Translations under genes and position numbers: made by a program
The notes under the pieces: model-generated
What the model saw: only the letters and a program-made list of their open reading frames with translations
What the model was told of the DNA's origin: nothing
Database searches by the model: none
DNA from: Oceanihabitans sp. IOP_32
Lineage (GTDB): Bacteria; Bacteroidota; Bacteroidia; Flavobacteriales; Flavobacteriaceae
Length of the DNA: 64,000 nt
Direction: 5' to 3'
Assembly (NCBI RefSeq): GCF_009498295.1
Contig: NZ_CP040813.1
Span: forward strand, 2,053,001 to 2,117,000
In this document: positions 9,477 to 17,800 of the stretch, piece after piece
Numbering within the stretch: the first letter of the stretch is position 1
Layout of the letters: every line of letters starts with the position of its first letter

Positions 9477-9870
9477 TTCTTTGTAAAAAAATCTTCTCGA
9501 TGTTCTGGTTATTAGTTAACAGAAGGTTGTAAGATGATAAAGATATCTGAATAGTGAAGTCCTGTCGTGGGAAGGGAATTAGGTTTAATAGTTAGTGAAA
9601 TCCTTCCCGTGTACAGGCACAATAAATTTTGAAAAAGAAAAGTTGATTTGGTTAATAGCAGCCTGAATAAGGGAGAGAGATTAAACCCCTAAATATAACG
9701 TCTCTCTTCCTATGTCAGGTAATTAAAAACTTATGATGAAGAGAAATTTAGTGAAGAATGCTTGATTTTGAGGGGTAAATATTTTGGTTGGTTGATTAAA
9801 ATTTACCTCTCACTTTCAAGTATTATTTATAGGCTTTTGTAAGTAACAATAGGGAAAAAAATAGATAGTA
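9477..9870. other. non-coding gap with structured DNA/RNA
   Basis: This 394-bp stretch holds no credible open reading frame on either strand. A short hairpin (TTCTG 9503-9507 with CAGAA 9520-9524) is followed by three much larger two-part hairpins at 9561-9617, 9662-9719 and 9761-9820, entered separately. None has the run of T expected of an intrinsic terminator. Confidence 0.6.
9561..9820 (+). ncRNA. candidate structured RNA: three tandem two-stem hairpins
   Basis: Three units start at 9561, 9662 and 9761 (spacing 101 and 99). Each folds the same way with different sequence. Outer 5-bp stems: CCTGT/ACAGG, CCTGA/TCAGG, CTTGA/TCAAG. Internal loops: 3x4, 4x4, 4x4. Inner stems: GGGAAGG/CCTTCCC (7 bp), GGGAGAGAGA/TCTCTCTTCC (10 bp with one G-U) and GAGGGGTAAAT/ATTTACCTCTC (11 bp with one G-U). 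Apical loops are about 20-26 nt. The outer stems differ between units by paired, compensatory changes. Strand is unknown; plus is assumed from the operon direction. No known RNA family was recognised. It could act as a processing or attenuation element, or be a DNA recombination or protein-binding site. Confidence 0.4.
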
Positions 9871-10005
9871 ATGAAAGAATGTTGCAAAGATGGTTGTCAC
9901 CAAACAACAGAAAAATCTGTTGTTAAAAAATGGCTCAATTATATAGTATATACAATCCTAATCTTAATAGTTGGTGGTGCATTGGCGCTTCAGTTATTTA
10001 GCTAA
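9871..10005 (+). CDS. small Cys/His-headed single-pass membrane protein (44 aa)
   Basis: Short open frame starting at ATG 9871. The N-terminus MKECCKDGCHQTT offers three Cys and one His, a plausible soft-metal ligand set. A Trp/Lys patch and one hydrophobic helix (YIVYTILILIVGGALALQLF) follow, ending in TAA. The protein-like composition and the place among metal genes support it being real. It would be a tiny inner-membrane protein with the Cys/His head in the cytoplasm if the Lys-Lys-Trp patch sets topology. I do not recognise the family. Confidence 0.55.
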   Translation: MKECCKDGCHQTTEKSVVKKWLNYIVYTILILIVGGALALQLFS

Positions 10006-10019
10006 GAAAGTAAGTTAAA

Positions 10020-10225
10020 ATGGTTAATGACAACAAGAAAAAAATCTGAAAACACAGGGTTTTACAAACAACTATTTAGGGTTCTTTAAAAATAAGGGCG
10101 TTGAAAGTACGATGAGCGGGATGGCACCTAAAAGCCCATTGCTTGAAAAGATTTTAAAGTATGTTGCCTATATCTGTTACGTCTGGTTGGTAGGTGGAAT
10201 AATTGTCAAATATTTTGTGAATTAA
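10020..10225 (+). pseudogene. small membrane protein ORF split by a frame change in an A-run
   Basis: The frame from ATG 10020 (MVNDNKKKI) stops after nine codons at a TGA just past a run of seven A. Reading on in the -1 frame gives a continuous, protein-like sequence that includes GFFKNKGVESTMSGM, a helix KYVAYICYVWLVGGIIVKYF, and a TAA at 10225. If intact it would be about 68 aa; an internal ATG at 10112 would alone give 37 aa. One extra A in the run would restore the frame. It is therefore a recent frameshift, an assembly error in a homopolymer, or a slippage-expressed gene. It lies 12 bp before the PepSY gene. The family was not recognised. Confidence 0.45.
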
Positions 10226-10237
10226 ATTATAGAAAGT

Positions 10238-10948
10238 ATGGTCAACAGAAAGACAGCAAAATGGATTCGAAAAGCGCACCGATACTTGGGTATATTCCTC
10301 GGCATTCAGTTCTTGATGTGGACTATCAGCGGAATGTATTTTAGCTGGACGGACATTGATGAAATACACGGCGACCAGTTCAAAAAAGAAAAGCCACGGC
10401 AAACTGCTTTTTCCAACCTATTGGGGACTGAGCAATTAGCGAGTGAAGAACCAATCCAAACACTAAAATTATTGGAAATAGCCAATGAGCCGTACTATTG
10501 GATTAACGAAGCTAATTTATTTAGTGCTAAAACGGGAAATGAAAAAAATGGTATTACTAAAGCTGAAGCAAAACAGGTAGCCAATAGATATATGCTTCCC
10601 GATTTGGAAATAAGGGGTATAAAACGAATTGAGAAAGTAGATGCACATCACGAATACCGTGGTCGTCCATTACCAGCCTATGAGATTTCATATAAAACCC
10701 CACAAAACTTGAAGGCTTATGTCGCCATAGAAAATGGTGCATTTCAGACCGTTCGTCATAGAAACTGGCGCTGGTTCGATTTTTTGTGGATGACCCACAC
10801 TATGGACTATCAAGGCAGGGACAACTTTAATACCATAATCCTGCGGGCGTTTTCATTGTTAGGGTTAATTACAGTATTAAGTGGGTTCTTACTTTGGTAC
10901 ATATCGTCGCCCACAATTAGAAAATTGGTTAAAAAGAAACGAAAATAA
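10238..10948 (+). CDS. PepSY-associated membrane protein
   Basis: Inner-membrane protein of 236 residues with one N-terminal helix (about residues 15-35, RYLGIFLGIQFLMWTISGMY) and one C-terminal helix (about 203-222). These flank a periplasmic PepSY-like domain that contains TKAEAKQVANRYM and LPAYEISYKTP. The opening WIRKAHRYLGIF pattern is typical of PepSY-TM proteins. These are often found with siderophore, iron or copper systems and may act in metal reduction or protein inhibition, but the function is unproven. It starts 12 bp after the broken small ORF and ends 22 bp before the DUF305 gene. Confidence 0.8.
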   Translation: MVNRKTAKWIRKAHRYLGIFLGIQFLMWTISGMYFSWTDIDEIHGDQFKKEKPRQTAFSNLLGTEQLASEEPIQTLKLLEIANEPYYWINEANLFSAKTGNEKNGITKAEAKQVANRYMLPDLEIRGIKRIEKVDAHHEYRGRPLPAYEISYKTPQNLKAYVAIENGAFQTVRHRNWRWFDFLWMTHTMDYQGRDNFNTIILRAFSLLGLITVLSGFLLWYISSPTIRKLVKKKRK

Positions 10949-10970
10949 GTACCACTAAAACCAACATAAA

Positions 10971-11453
10971 ATGGAAAGTTCAAATCAAAATTCAAAGAAA
11001 AAGAACTACACAAAATTTGTAGGTATGCTCGTGGCATCCTTCATAGCAATGTACGTTACAATGTACTTAAACTCTTATGAAATTGACCACGTCTATTTTA
11101 GTCTTACCCGATTTTATATGAGCTGTTTGGGTATTGCCGCTATGGCCATTATTATGTTTGTAACAATGCGTAATATGTACCAAAACAAAAAGAAAAATAT
11201 AGCAATTGTTCTTGGAAGTATTGTTCTATTTGGTGGTGCGTTAGGCCTTGTGAGGGCACAGGCCCCAATTATTGGCGATGTGCTTTATATGAAGGCTATG
11301 ATTCCGCATCACTCTATCGCCATTTTAACCAGTAAGCGAGCGGATATACAAGACCCGGAAGTGAAGAAATTAGCAGATGATATAATTAAAGCACAAGAAA
11401 AGGAAATTGCAGAAATGAAAGCAATGATTAAACGATTAAAAAATAACAAATAA
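10971..11453 (+). CDS. DUF305 membrane protein
   Basis: Protein of 160 residues with three hydrophobic helices (FVGMLVASFIAMYVTMYL; a second near residue 50; a third near 80), then the DUF305 signature MKAMIPHHSIAILTSKRAD and a charged amphipathic C-terminal helix (KKLADDIIKAQEKEIAEMKA). DUF305 proteins have a ferritin-like helical fold with conserved His-His and Met and are frequent in copper-resistance clusters, where copper binding has been suggested. The ordinary form is secreted; this one is membrane-embedded. It ends 11 bp before the CusB adaptor gene, so the pair is almost certainly co-transcribed. Confidence 0.85.
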   Translation: MESSNQNSKKKNYTKFVGMLVASFIAMYVTMYLNSYEIDHVYFSLTRFYMSCLGIAAMAIIMFVTMRNMYQNKKKNIAIVLGSIVLFGGALGLVRAQAPIIGDVLYMKAMIPHHSIAILTSKRADIQDPEVKKLADDIIKAQEKEIAEMKAMIKRLKNNK

Positions 11454-11464
11454 AAACAAAAACA

Positions 11465-13267
11465 ATGAAAAAAAACATCATTTATATAGGTATTGCCTTG
11501 ATTGTTGGCCTTCTAGGCGGCTTTCTACTGTTCGGTGGAGATTCTACTGATAAGGCAACAAATAGTGCTAAAGACAATCACGAACATTCAGAAGAAATTG
11601 CTGCTAATCAAATGTGGACCTGTTCAATGCACCCACAAATTATGCAACCAGAGCCTGGCGACTGCCCAATATGTGGAATGGATTTAATTCCAGCTGAATC
11701 AGGTGCCGATGGACTCAATGCCAATGAAATCAAAATGACCGATAACGCAATGGCTCTAGCCAATATTCAAACGTCTCTTGTGGGACAAGGACAAATAGGA
11801 AATAATTCCCTAAAATTATCTGGAAAGATAAAAGCAAATGAAGAGTCAAATGCCGTACAGGTCACATATTTTGGAGGAAGAATTGAAAAACTATACGTTA
11901 ATTCTACAGGAGAACGTGTTGGTACAGGGCAACGCTTGGCAACTATTTATTCGCCAGAATTAGTTGCGGCACAGCAAGAACTGCTTACCGCTTCATCCTT
12001 AAAAGAATCGCAACCAGAATTATATAAAGCTGTTAGAAACAAGCTTAAACTTTGGAAACTTTCAGAAAAGCAAATCAACGCCATAGAAAACTCTGGGAAA
12101 GTACAAGAAAACTTTCCTGTGTACGCAACCGTATCAGGAACGGTAACACAGAAAATGGTAGAGGAAGGAGATTATTTAAAACAAGGACAACCCTTATACA
12201 AAATTGCCAATCTCAATACAGTATGGGCAGAATTTGATGCTTACGAAAACCAAATTGCGTCCTTAAAAGAAGGACAAACCATTAAAGTAACCACCAATGC
12301 CTATAGAAATGAAGTGTTTGACGCCAAGGTCTCATTTATTGACCCCTTATTAAACTCTGCTACAAGAACGGTGGTCGTGAGAGCAGTTTTACAAAATAAA
12401 AAAGACCTCTTTAAGCCGGGAATGTTTGTGGAAGGAAAAATCGAGGGTGCTCAAACGAGCACAGAGAACACCGTTTCCATACCGTCAACGGCTGTTATGT
12501 GGACGGGCGAACGTTCTGTGGTCTATGTCAAAACAGACCCTAATAAAGCTGTTTTTGAGATGAAAGAAGTTTTATTGGGCAATGCCACTGGCGATAGTTA
12601 TACCGTTCTTGAAGGTTTAAAAAATGGAGATGAAGTGGTAACTAACGGCACGTTTACAGTAGATGCCGCGGCACAGCTTCAGGGTAAAAAATCAATGATG
12701 AATCAAGAAGGAGGTAAAACTATGACGGGACACGAAGGGCATTTGGGAATGCAAGAAGATAGTTCTGGAGAAAATATGGATGTAACCGATCATTCTCAAA
12801 TGAAGGAAAGAATTAAGGTTTCAAACAAATTTCAGATTCAGTTAGAACAGGTTTTTGATGATTACATTCTTTTGAAGGACGCATTAGTAAACACTGATAC
12901 CAAGGGTGCTCAACAAGCAGGAGAACAAATCAACCAGTCCTTGAAAAAAGTAGATATGAAATTATTATCTGATGAAAAGGCACATAACCATTGGATGACC
13001 ATTCAAAAGGAACTAAAGTCATCAGCAGATGCTATTGAGAACAGTTCAGACATAGCAGCACAAAGAGGGCATTTCAAGCATCTTTCGGCACATATGATAA
13101 GTGGTGTACAGCTTTTTGGGGTCAATCAAAATGTATATATCCAGTTTTGCCCAATGGCCGATAACAATAAAGGTGCCTATTGGATAAGTTTGGAAGAAGA
13201 AGTGCGAAATCCATATTATGGAGAGGCTATGTTAACCTGTGGAGAGGTAAAAGCAACTTTAAAATAA
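11465..13267 (+). CDS. cusB: CusB-type RND adaptor with heavy-metal-binding and DUF3347 domains
   Basis: Periplasmic adaptor of 600 residues that bridges the CusA pump and TolC. In order: membrane anchor (residues about 4-25), the YHS-like heavy-metal-binding motif CSMHPQIMQPEPGDCPICGM (about 50-75), barrel-sandwich/lipoyl and helical hairpin region, beta-barrel (VTQKMVEEGDYLKQGQPLYK, then AEFDAYENQIASLKEG), a His/Met-rich linker (about 415-455) and a complete C-terminal DUF3347 domain (about 455-600, closing NPYYGEAMLTCGEVK). E. coli CusB has neither the N-terminal metal motif nor DUF3347. The gene is separated from its presumed pump (2-3736) by the oxidase and accessory genes. Confidence 0.93.
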   Translation: MKKNIIYIGIALIVGLLGGFLLFGGDSTDKATNSAKDNHEHSEEIAANQMWTCSMHPQIMQPEPGDCPICGMDLIPAESGADGLNANEIKMTDNAMALANIQTSLVGQGQIGNNSLKLSGKIKANEESNAVQVTYFGGRIEKLYVNSTGERVGTGQRLATIYSPELVAAQQELLTASSLKESQPELYKAVRNKLKLWKLSEKQINAIENSGKVQENFPVYATVSGTVTQKMVEEGDYLKQGQPLYKIANLNTVWAEFDAYENQIASLKEGQTIKVTTNAYRNEVFDAKVSFIDPLLNSATRTVVVRAVLQNKKDLFKPGMFVEGKIEGAQTSTENTVSIPSTAVMWTGERSVVYVKTDPNKAVFEMKEVLLGNATGDSYTVLEGLKNGDEVVTNGTFTVDAAAQLQGKKSMMNQEGGKTMTGHEGHLGMQEDSSGENMDVTDHSQMKERIKVSNKFQIQLEQVFDDYILLKDALVNTDTKGAQQAGEQINQSLKKVDMKLLSDEKAHNHWMTIQKELKSSADAIENSSDIAAQRGHFKHLSAHMISGVQLFGVNQNVYIQFCPMADNNKGAYWISLEEEVRNPYYGEAMLTCGEVKATLK

Positions 13268-13340
13268 AACGAATTACGGATTAATCAAGTAATCTTCATA
13301 AGGCCAAAAAATAATCTTGGTTTTATAATGGCGAACGATA

Positions 13341-13517
13341 ATGAGTGAAAGAAGAAGAAATAGACGAAAAAATGAAAGGAAGAAGCATCAACCTAAAAGT
13401 AATATCTCAAAAAAAGATAAAATTATAGCTTTTGTTGTGATAGTATTGGTTTTTGTAATTGCTGCGATAGCTGCTGTTTACTATTCACTAAACAAATCTG
13501 GGTTAACCTTGTTTTAA
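13341..13517 (+). CDS. tiny Arg/Lys-rich single-pass membrane protein (58 aa), copy 1
   Basis: Open frame from ATG 13341 to TAA 13517. The first about 25 residues are extremely basic (MSERRRNRRKNERKKHQPKS), then comes ISKKDKI and one helix (FVVIVLVFVIAAIAAVYY). Genes at 29849 and 30106 have the same layout and the same KKDK-plus-helix core. By the positive-inside rule the basic head should face the cytoplasm. It sits between the CusB adaptor and the HMA-AraC regulator, 12 bp before the latter. I know of no named family; a role as a transporter accessory subunit or membrane regulator is only inference. Confidence 0.65.
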   Translation: MSERRRNRRKNERKKHQPKSNISKKDKIIAFVVIVLVFVIAAIAAVYYSLNKSGLTLF

Positions 13518-13529
13518 AACAAGTATTAT

Positions 13530-14096
13530 ATGAGTGAGATTATCTATATTAAAAATATGGTCTGCCCAAGATGTATCTCGGCAGTATCCAATATTTTAAA
13601 ACAACTTGAAATATCCTATGCTTCTATTAAATTGGGAGAGGTTAAATTAATGTCAACATTAAATACAAACACCAAAAAAGAGCTTTCCGAAGCCCTTCAA
13701 AATTCAGGTTTCAATTTGATTGACGACCGTAAAAGTCAACTTATCGAACAGATGAAAACATTGGTTGTAAATAAAATTCATCTCTCATCCAGAGAACTGA
13801 ACATTAAATGGGCAGATTATGTAAGCGACAACATACATCTTGATTATAAATATTTAAGCTCACTGTTTTCATCGGTTGAAAGTATCACCTTTGAGCAATA
13901 CATTATCAACCAAAAAATTGAACGTGTCAAGGAACTAATAGTTTATGATGAATTAACCTTGAGTGAAATAGCCTTTAAAATGAATTACAGTAGCGTCGCT
14001 TATTTAAGCAATCAGTTTAAAAAGCTAACAGGAATGACCCCTTCGGAATTTAAAAAAAGTACTAATAAAAACCGTAAGTCATTAGATGAGATTTGA
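13530..14096 (+). CDS. AraC-family regulator with N-terminal HMA-like metal-binding domain
   Basis: Predicted metal-responsive DNA-binding regulator of 188 residues. Residues 1-65 form an HMA-like ferredoxin-fold domain with the CxxC site in IKNMVCPRCISAVSNIL (Cys12 and Cys15). Residues about 75-185 are an AraC helix-turn-helix pair: YVSDNIHLDYKYLSSLFSSV, then LTLSEIAFKMNYSSVAYLSN and FKKLTGMTPSEFKK. Classical copper sensors are CueR, CopY or CusR, so an HMA-AraC fusion would be a different design in which the chaperone-like domain senses metal. Its TGA overlaps the ATG of the next gene by one base. It probably controls the flanking copper operons. Confidence 0.85.
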   Translation: MSEIIYIKNMVCPRCISAVSNILKQLEISYASIKLGEVKLMSTLNTNTKKELSEALQNSGFNLIDDRKSQLIEQMKTLVVNKIHLSSRELNIKWADYVSDNIHLDYKYLSSLFSSVESITFEQYIINQKIERVKELIVYDELTLSEIAFKMNYSSVAYLSNQFKKLTGMTPSEFKKSTNKNRKSLDEI

Positions 14097-14365
14097 TGAA
14101 AATTCAATTAAAATCAAAAATTACTTGTCCAAACTGTGGACACAAAAAAGTAGAAGAGATGCCAACAAACGCTTGTCAATTCTTTTATGAGTGTGAAAAT
14201 TGTAAAACAGTCTTGAAGCCTTATGATGGAGATTGTTGTGTGTTTTGTTCTTATGGAACAGTTGCTTGCCCGCCAATTCAAGAAAATAAAGATTATTGCT
14301 CACACCTAAACAATCTTTGCACAACCTGTGCATCGATTAATTTGTATCTTTGTCAAACTTTATGA
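14096..14365 (+). CDS. GDCCVxC-motif cysteine-rich protein
   Basis: Small cytoplasmic protein with a zinc-ribbon-like N-terminus (ITCPNCGHKK and YECENCKTVLKP) and the diagnostic GDCCVFCSYGTVACPP motif of the GDCCVxC family. In some relatives one Cys is selenocysteine; here all are ordinary Cys codons. I place the start at ATG 14096, which overlaps the regulator's TGA, rather than at the TTG one codon earlier. The C-terminal about 20 residues (after CPPIQEN) look like an extension and carry more cysteines. Its stop overlaps the next ATG (ATGA). It is commonly linked to mercury or other soft-metal clusters, and the function is unknown. Confidence 0.8.
   Translation: MKIQLKSKITCPNCGHKKVEEMPTNACQFFYECENCKTVLKPYDGDCCVFCSYGTVACPPIQENKDYCSHLNNLCTTCASINLYLCQTL
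14318..14352 (+). promoter_or_regulatory. possible internal promoter with inverted repeat
   Basis: TATCTTTG (14345-14352) fits the Bacteroidota -7 element TAnnTTTG exactly. A perfect inverted repeat TGCACA-acc-TGTGCA (14318-14332) lies just upstream, where an operator would act. A TTTG (14316-14319) is further from the -7 box than the usual -33. The site is inside the end of the GDCCVxC gene and would give an almost leaderless message for the gene at 14362. The repeat overlaps coding sequence and could be chance. Confidence 0.35.
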
Positions 14366-14757
14366 AAATATTCTTTTCCATATCAATGTCAATTTTATTC
14401 TTTTTTCAGGGAATTAGCATTGATATGGACTTTTGTGGACCAATTAAAGAAATTTCAAGCATTATTACCCATTATCAAGACCATAAAGTTTATGGAGACT
14501 CTTTCCTTGAATATGTAATTGAAGATTACATTGACAATGATGCAAAAAATGAAGGGCATCATAATAACCCAGATAAGGAGAATACACCAGTCCATTCCCA
14601 TCATCAATGTTGTCACCCTTTAGTATTAATTATTGCGAACAACAATTCGGCTTTAACCAATCGACTAAAGTTTGAAGAGAAAAAACAGTTTAACTTACAT
14701 AAAGTAAACTTCACTTCCAGATATCTGGAATCGCTTTTCCAACCCCCTAAAGTATAA
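14362..14757 (+). CDS. secreted His/Cys-rich protein of unknown function
   Basis: About 131 residues. A signal-like hydrophobic N-terminus (FFSISMSILFFFQGISI) precedes an acidic middle and a metal-binding patch with His and Cys clusters (HSHHQCCHP, about residue 85). The C-terminus ends ESLFQPPKV. Small secreted His/Cys proteins of this kind often precede CzcA/CusA genes in Bacteroidota and may buffer metal in the periplasm, which is inference. I chose ATG 14362, which overlaps the previous stop as ATGA, over the TTG at 14350. A gap of 118 bp separates it from the CzcA-TolC fusion gene. Confidence 0.65.
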   Translation: MKIFFSISMSILFFFQGISIDMDFCGPIKEISSIITHYQDHKVYGDSFLEYVIEDYIDNDAKNEGHHNNPDKENTPVHSHHQCCHPLVLIIANNNSALTNRLKFEEKKQFNLHKVNFTSRYLESLFQPPKV

Positions 14758-14875
14758 TTCAGTTTTTTTAAGGATATCTATATCCTATCGTGATGCTTTT
14801 CAAAGTAAGTATCACATCATAAACGTATTGCATCTATTTGCACTGCGAGGTTTAAACTGAATTAATACTTTTTCT

Positions 14876-17800
14876 ATGATTAACAAAATCATTTCATTTT
14901 CCATTAATAACAAGTTTATTATTGGGCTTTTTATAGTGGCGCTTGTAGGTACGGGCATTTGGTCTATGGCCACTATAAAACTGGGTTCTGTACCCGATAT
15001 TACCAACAACCAAGTACAGGTTATTACCGTTGCCCCAAATTTAGGGACTGAAGATATTGAGCAATTTGTAACCTATCCGGTAGAATTGGCAATGGCAAAC
15101 CTTCCTGACGTTATCGAGCTGCGTTCCGTATCTCGTTTTGGGCTGTCTGTGGTTACCATTGTCTTTAAGGACGAGGCAGGTACTTATCTTCCCCGGCAAT
15201 TAGTGCAGGAGAAATTAACGGAAGTTGCTGGCGAAATCCCCGAAGGCTTCGGCACACCATTTATGGCACCAATAACTACGGGTCTGGGCGAAATCTACCA
15301 ATACACCCTAAAAGTAAAAGAAGGCTACGAAGATAAATACGATGCTATGGAGCTTCGTACCATACAGGATTGGATTGTAAAACGCCAAATGGCATTAGTC
15401 CCAGGAGTGGTAGAGGTTAATGCTTTTGGAGGCTATGTAAAGCAGTACGAAGTTGCCATAAACCCTGATAAACTAAAAAGTTTTGGCATTACAATGAATC
15501 AGGTTTTTGAAGCCCTGAAAGTTAATAACGCAAATACCGGAGGTGCGTATATTGAAAAAAACCATCAGGCCAATTTTATTCGTGGCGAAGGCTTGGCGCG
15601 TAGCATTTCAGATTTGGAAAACACCGTTGTAACCACACAAAACGGAAGCCCTGTTTTAGTGCGGGATGTCGCCGAAAAAGTGGGCTATGGAAATCAAGTG
15701 CGCTATGGTGCGTTTACCCAAGATGGCCACGAATCTGTTGGTGGACAAATACTAATGCTGAAAGGCGAAAGTCCAAGTAACGTTATAGAAAATGTTGAAA
15801 AGCGTATAACCGAAATCCAAAAATCCCTGCCGGAAGGCGTTTATATTGATGCTTTTTTAAGTCGAAGTGAACTTATTGAGGCAACCACAAGTACCGTAAA
15901 AACAAACCTAATAGAAGGAGCGCTTATTGTCATATTTGTTTTGGTCTTGCTTTTGGGAAGCTTCCGTGGAGGATTGATTGCTGCTTCAATCATTCCCTTA
16001 TGCCTATTATTTGCATTTATTTTAATGAAACAATTTGGCATTTGGGCAAACCTGATGTCGTTGGGGGCAATTGATTTTGGGATTATTGTTGACGGGGCGG
16101 TAATTATAGTGGAGGGTACGGTATTCCACATTCATCAACGGATGAAAAAATCCAATGCCATTATAGGACAATCCGAAATGGATGAAATAACCTACGATTC
16201 TGCAAGTAAAATGATGAATTCTGCCTTTTTCGGACAATTAATCGTTCTCATTGTTTTCACACCTATTTTGTTCTTGACCGGCGTAGAAGGAAAAATGTTC
16301 CGGCCAATGGCATTCACTTTTGGTTTTGCTGTTTTAGGAGCGATTATCCTTTGTCTTACATACGTGCCAATGATGTCGTCCTTATTTTTAAAACCTGCTA
16401 AAAATCAAAACAGTTGGTTTGCCAAATTTGAAAACCAGATGGATAGGATAAGCGATAAAATTATGGATATTTTAAATCGGGCTTATTTACCCATACTTAA
16501 TTTTGCACTTCGCTTTCGAGCCGGTGTCGTTATAGGTGCGATTGCATTGCTATTAATTACAGGATTTGTATTTAGCAATATGGGAGCAGAATTTGTCCCT
16601 AAATTTGATGAAGGAGATATTGCCTTTCAGGCCTTGATAAAACCGGGGAGTAGTCTTACAGAATCCATTGAGGCTTCAGAAAAACTTCAGAACTTAATCA
16701 ATGAATTTCCGGAAGTAAAAACAGTGGTTTCACGGATTGGTGTGGCCGAAATACCAACAGACCCAATGCCTATGGATATTGCGGATAGTTACATTATTCT
16801 TGAAAAAGACAAGAGTAAATGGACTTCCGCAGACAGTAAAGAAGAACTCATAGAAAAAATTCAAGAAAAAATTTCAGTAGTTCCCGGAGTAAACTTCGTG
16901 TTTACACAACCTGTCGAACTTCGATTTAATGAATTGCTTACAGGTGTTCGTGAGGACGTAGCCATCAAATTATATGGAGAAGATTTAAACGTGTTGGCAG
17001 ATAAGGTTCAGGAAATTGCTGCGGTCATACGGAAAGTTCCCGGTGCAGCAGACCTTAACGTAGAGGCTACAAGTGGTTTGCCCCAAATGACCGTGGTGTA
17101 TAACCGCGCAAAAATGGCTCAATACGGAGTAACCGTTGACAAGCTGAATGATTATGTGAGTGCATCGTTTTCAGGAGAAGCCGCAGGTGTGATTTTTGAG
17201 GGCGAAAAACGCTTTGATGTAGTCATTCGTTTGGCGGAAGACTTTAGGCAAGACATCAACAGCCTTAAGAATTTGTATATCGATTTGCCAAACGGAGCGC
17301 AAGTGCCTTTAAAGGAAGTCGCGGACATCAGTTACAAACCAGGACCAATGCAGATTTCAAGGGACAATACCTCGCGGCGTATTTCGGTTGGTGTCAATGT
17401 TCGTGGGCGAGATGTAAAATCGATGGTTGAGGAGATTCAGCAAAAACTGGAAACGGAAGTGAAACTGCCACCGGGATATTATGTTACTTACGGAGGGTCA
17501 TTTGAAAACCTGCAACGTGCGTCAGACCGATTGATGATCGTAGTCCCAATCGTTTTAATAACAATATTTGTTCTGCTTTACTTTGCTTTGAATTCATTTT
17601 CACAAGCCTTGATGATCTATATGGCGGTACCTTTGGCAGCCATAGGTGGCGTTTTCGTTTTGTGGATTCGTGGAATGCCTTTCAGTATTTCGGCGGGAGT
17701 CGGGTTTATCGTACTCTTCGGAGTTGCCGTATTAAACGGCTTGATTCTTATAAACAAATTCAATGAACTAAAAGACAGTGGAATGACAGATATAAAAAAA

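Noticed and set aside
9561-9820. Integron attC sites
   Set aside because: The hairpin size is similar, but the R' and R'' core sequences (GTTRRRY/RYYYAAC) are absent and there is no integron integrase.
9561-9820. CRISPR array
   Set aside because: Units share structure but not sequence. There are no identical repeats with unique spacers and no cas genes.
13501-13508. GGTTAACC palindrome as an operator
   Set aside because: An 8-bp palindrome at the end of a small gene is expected by chance at this length.
14096-14365. Selenoprotein call for the GDCCVxC protein
   Set aside because: Some relatives use selenocysteine, but here all positions are normal Cys codons and there is no in-frame TGA.
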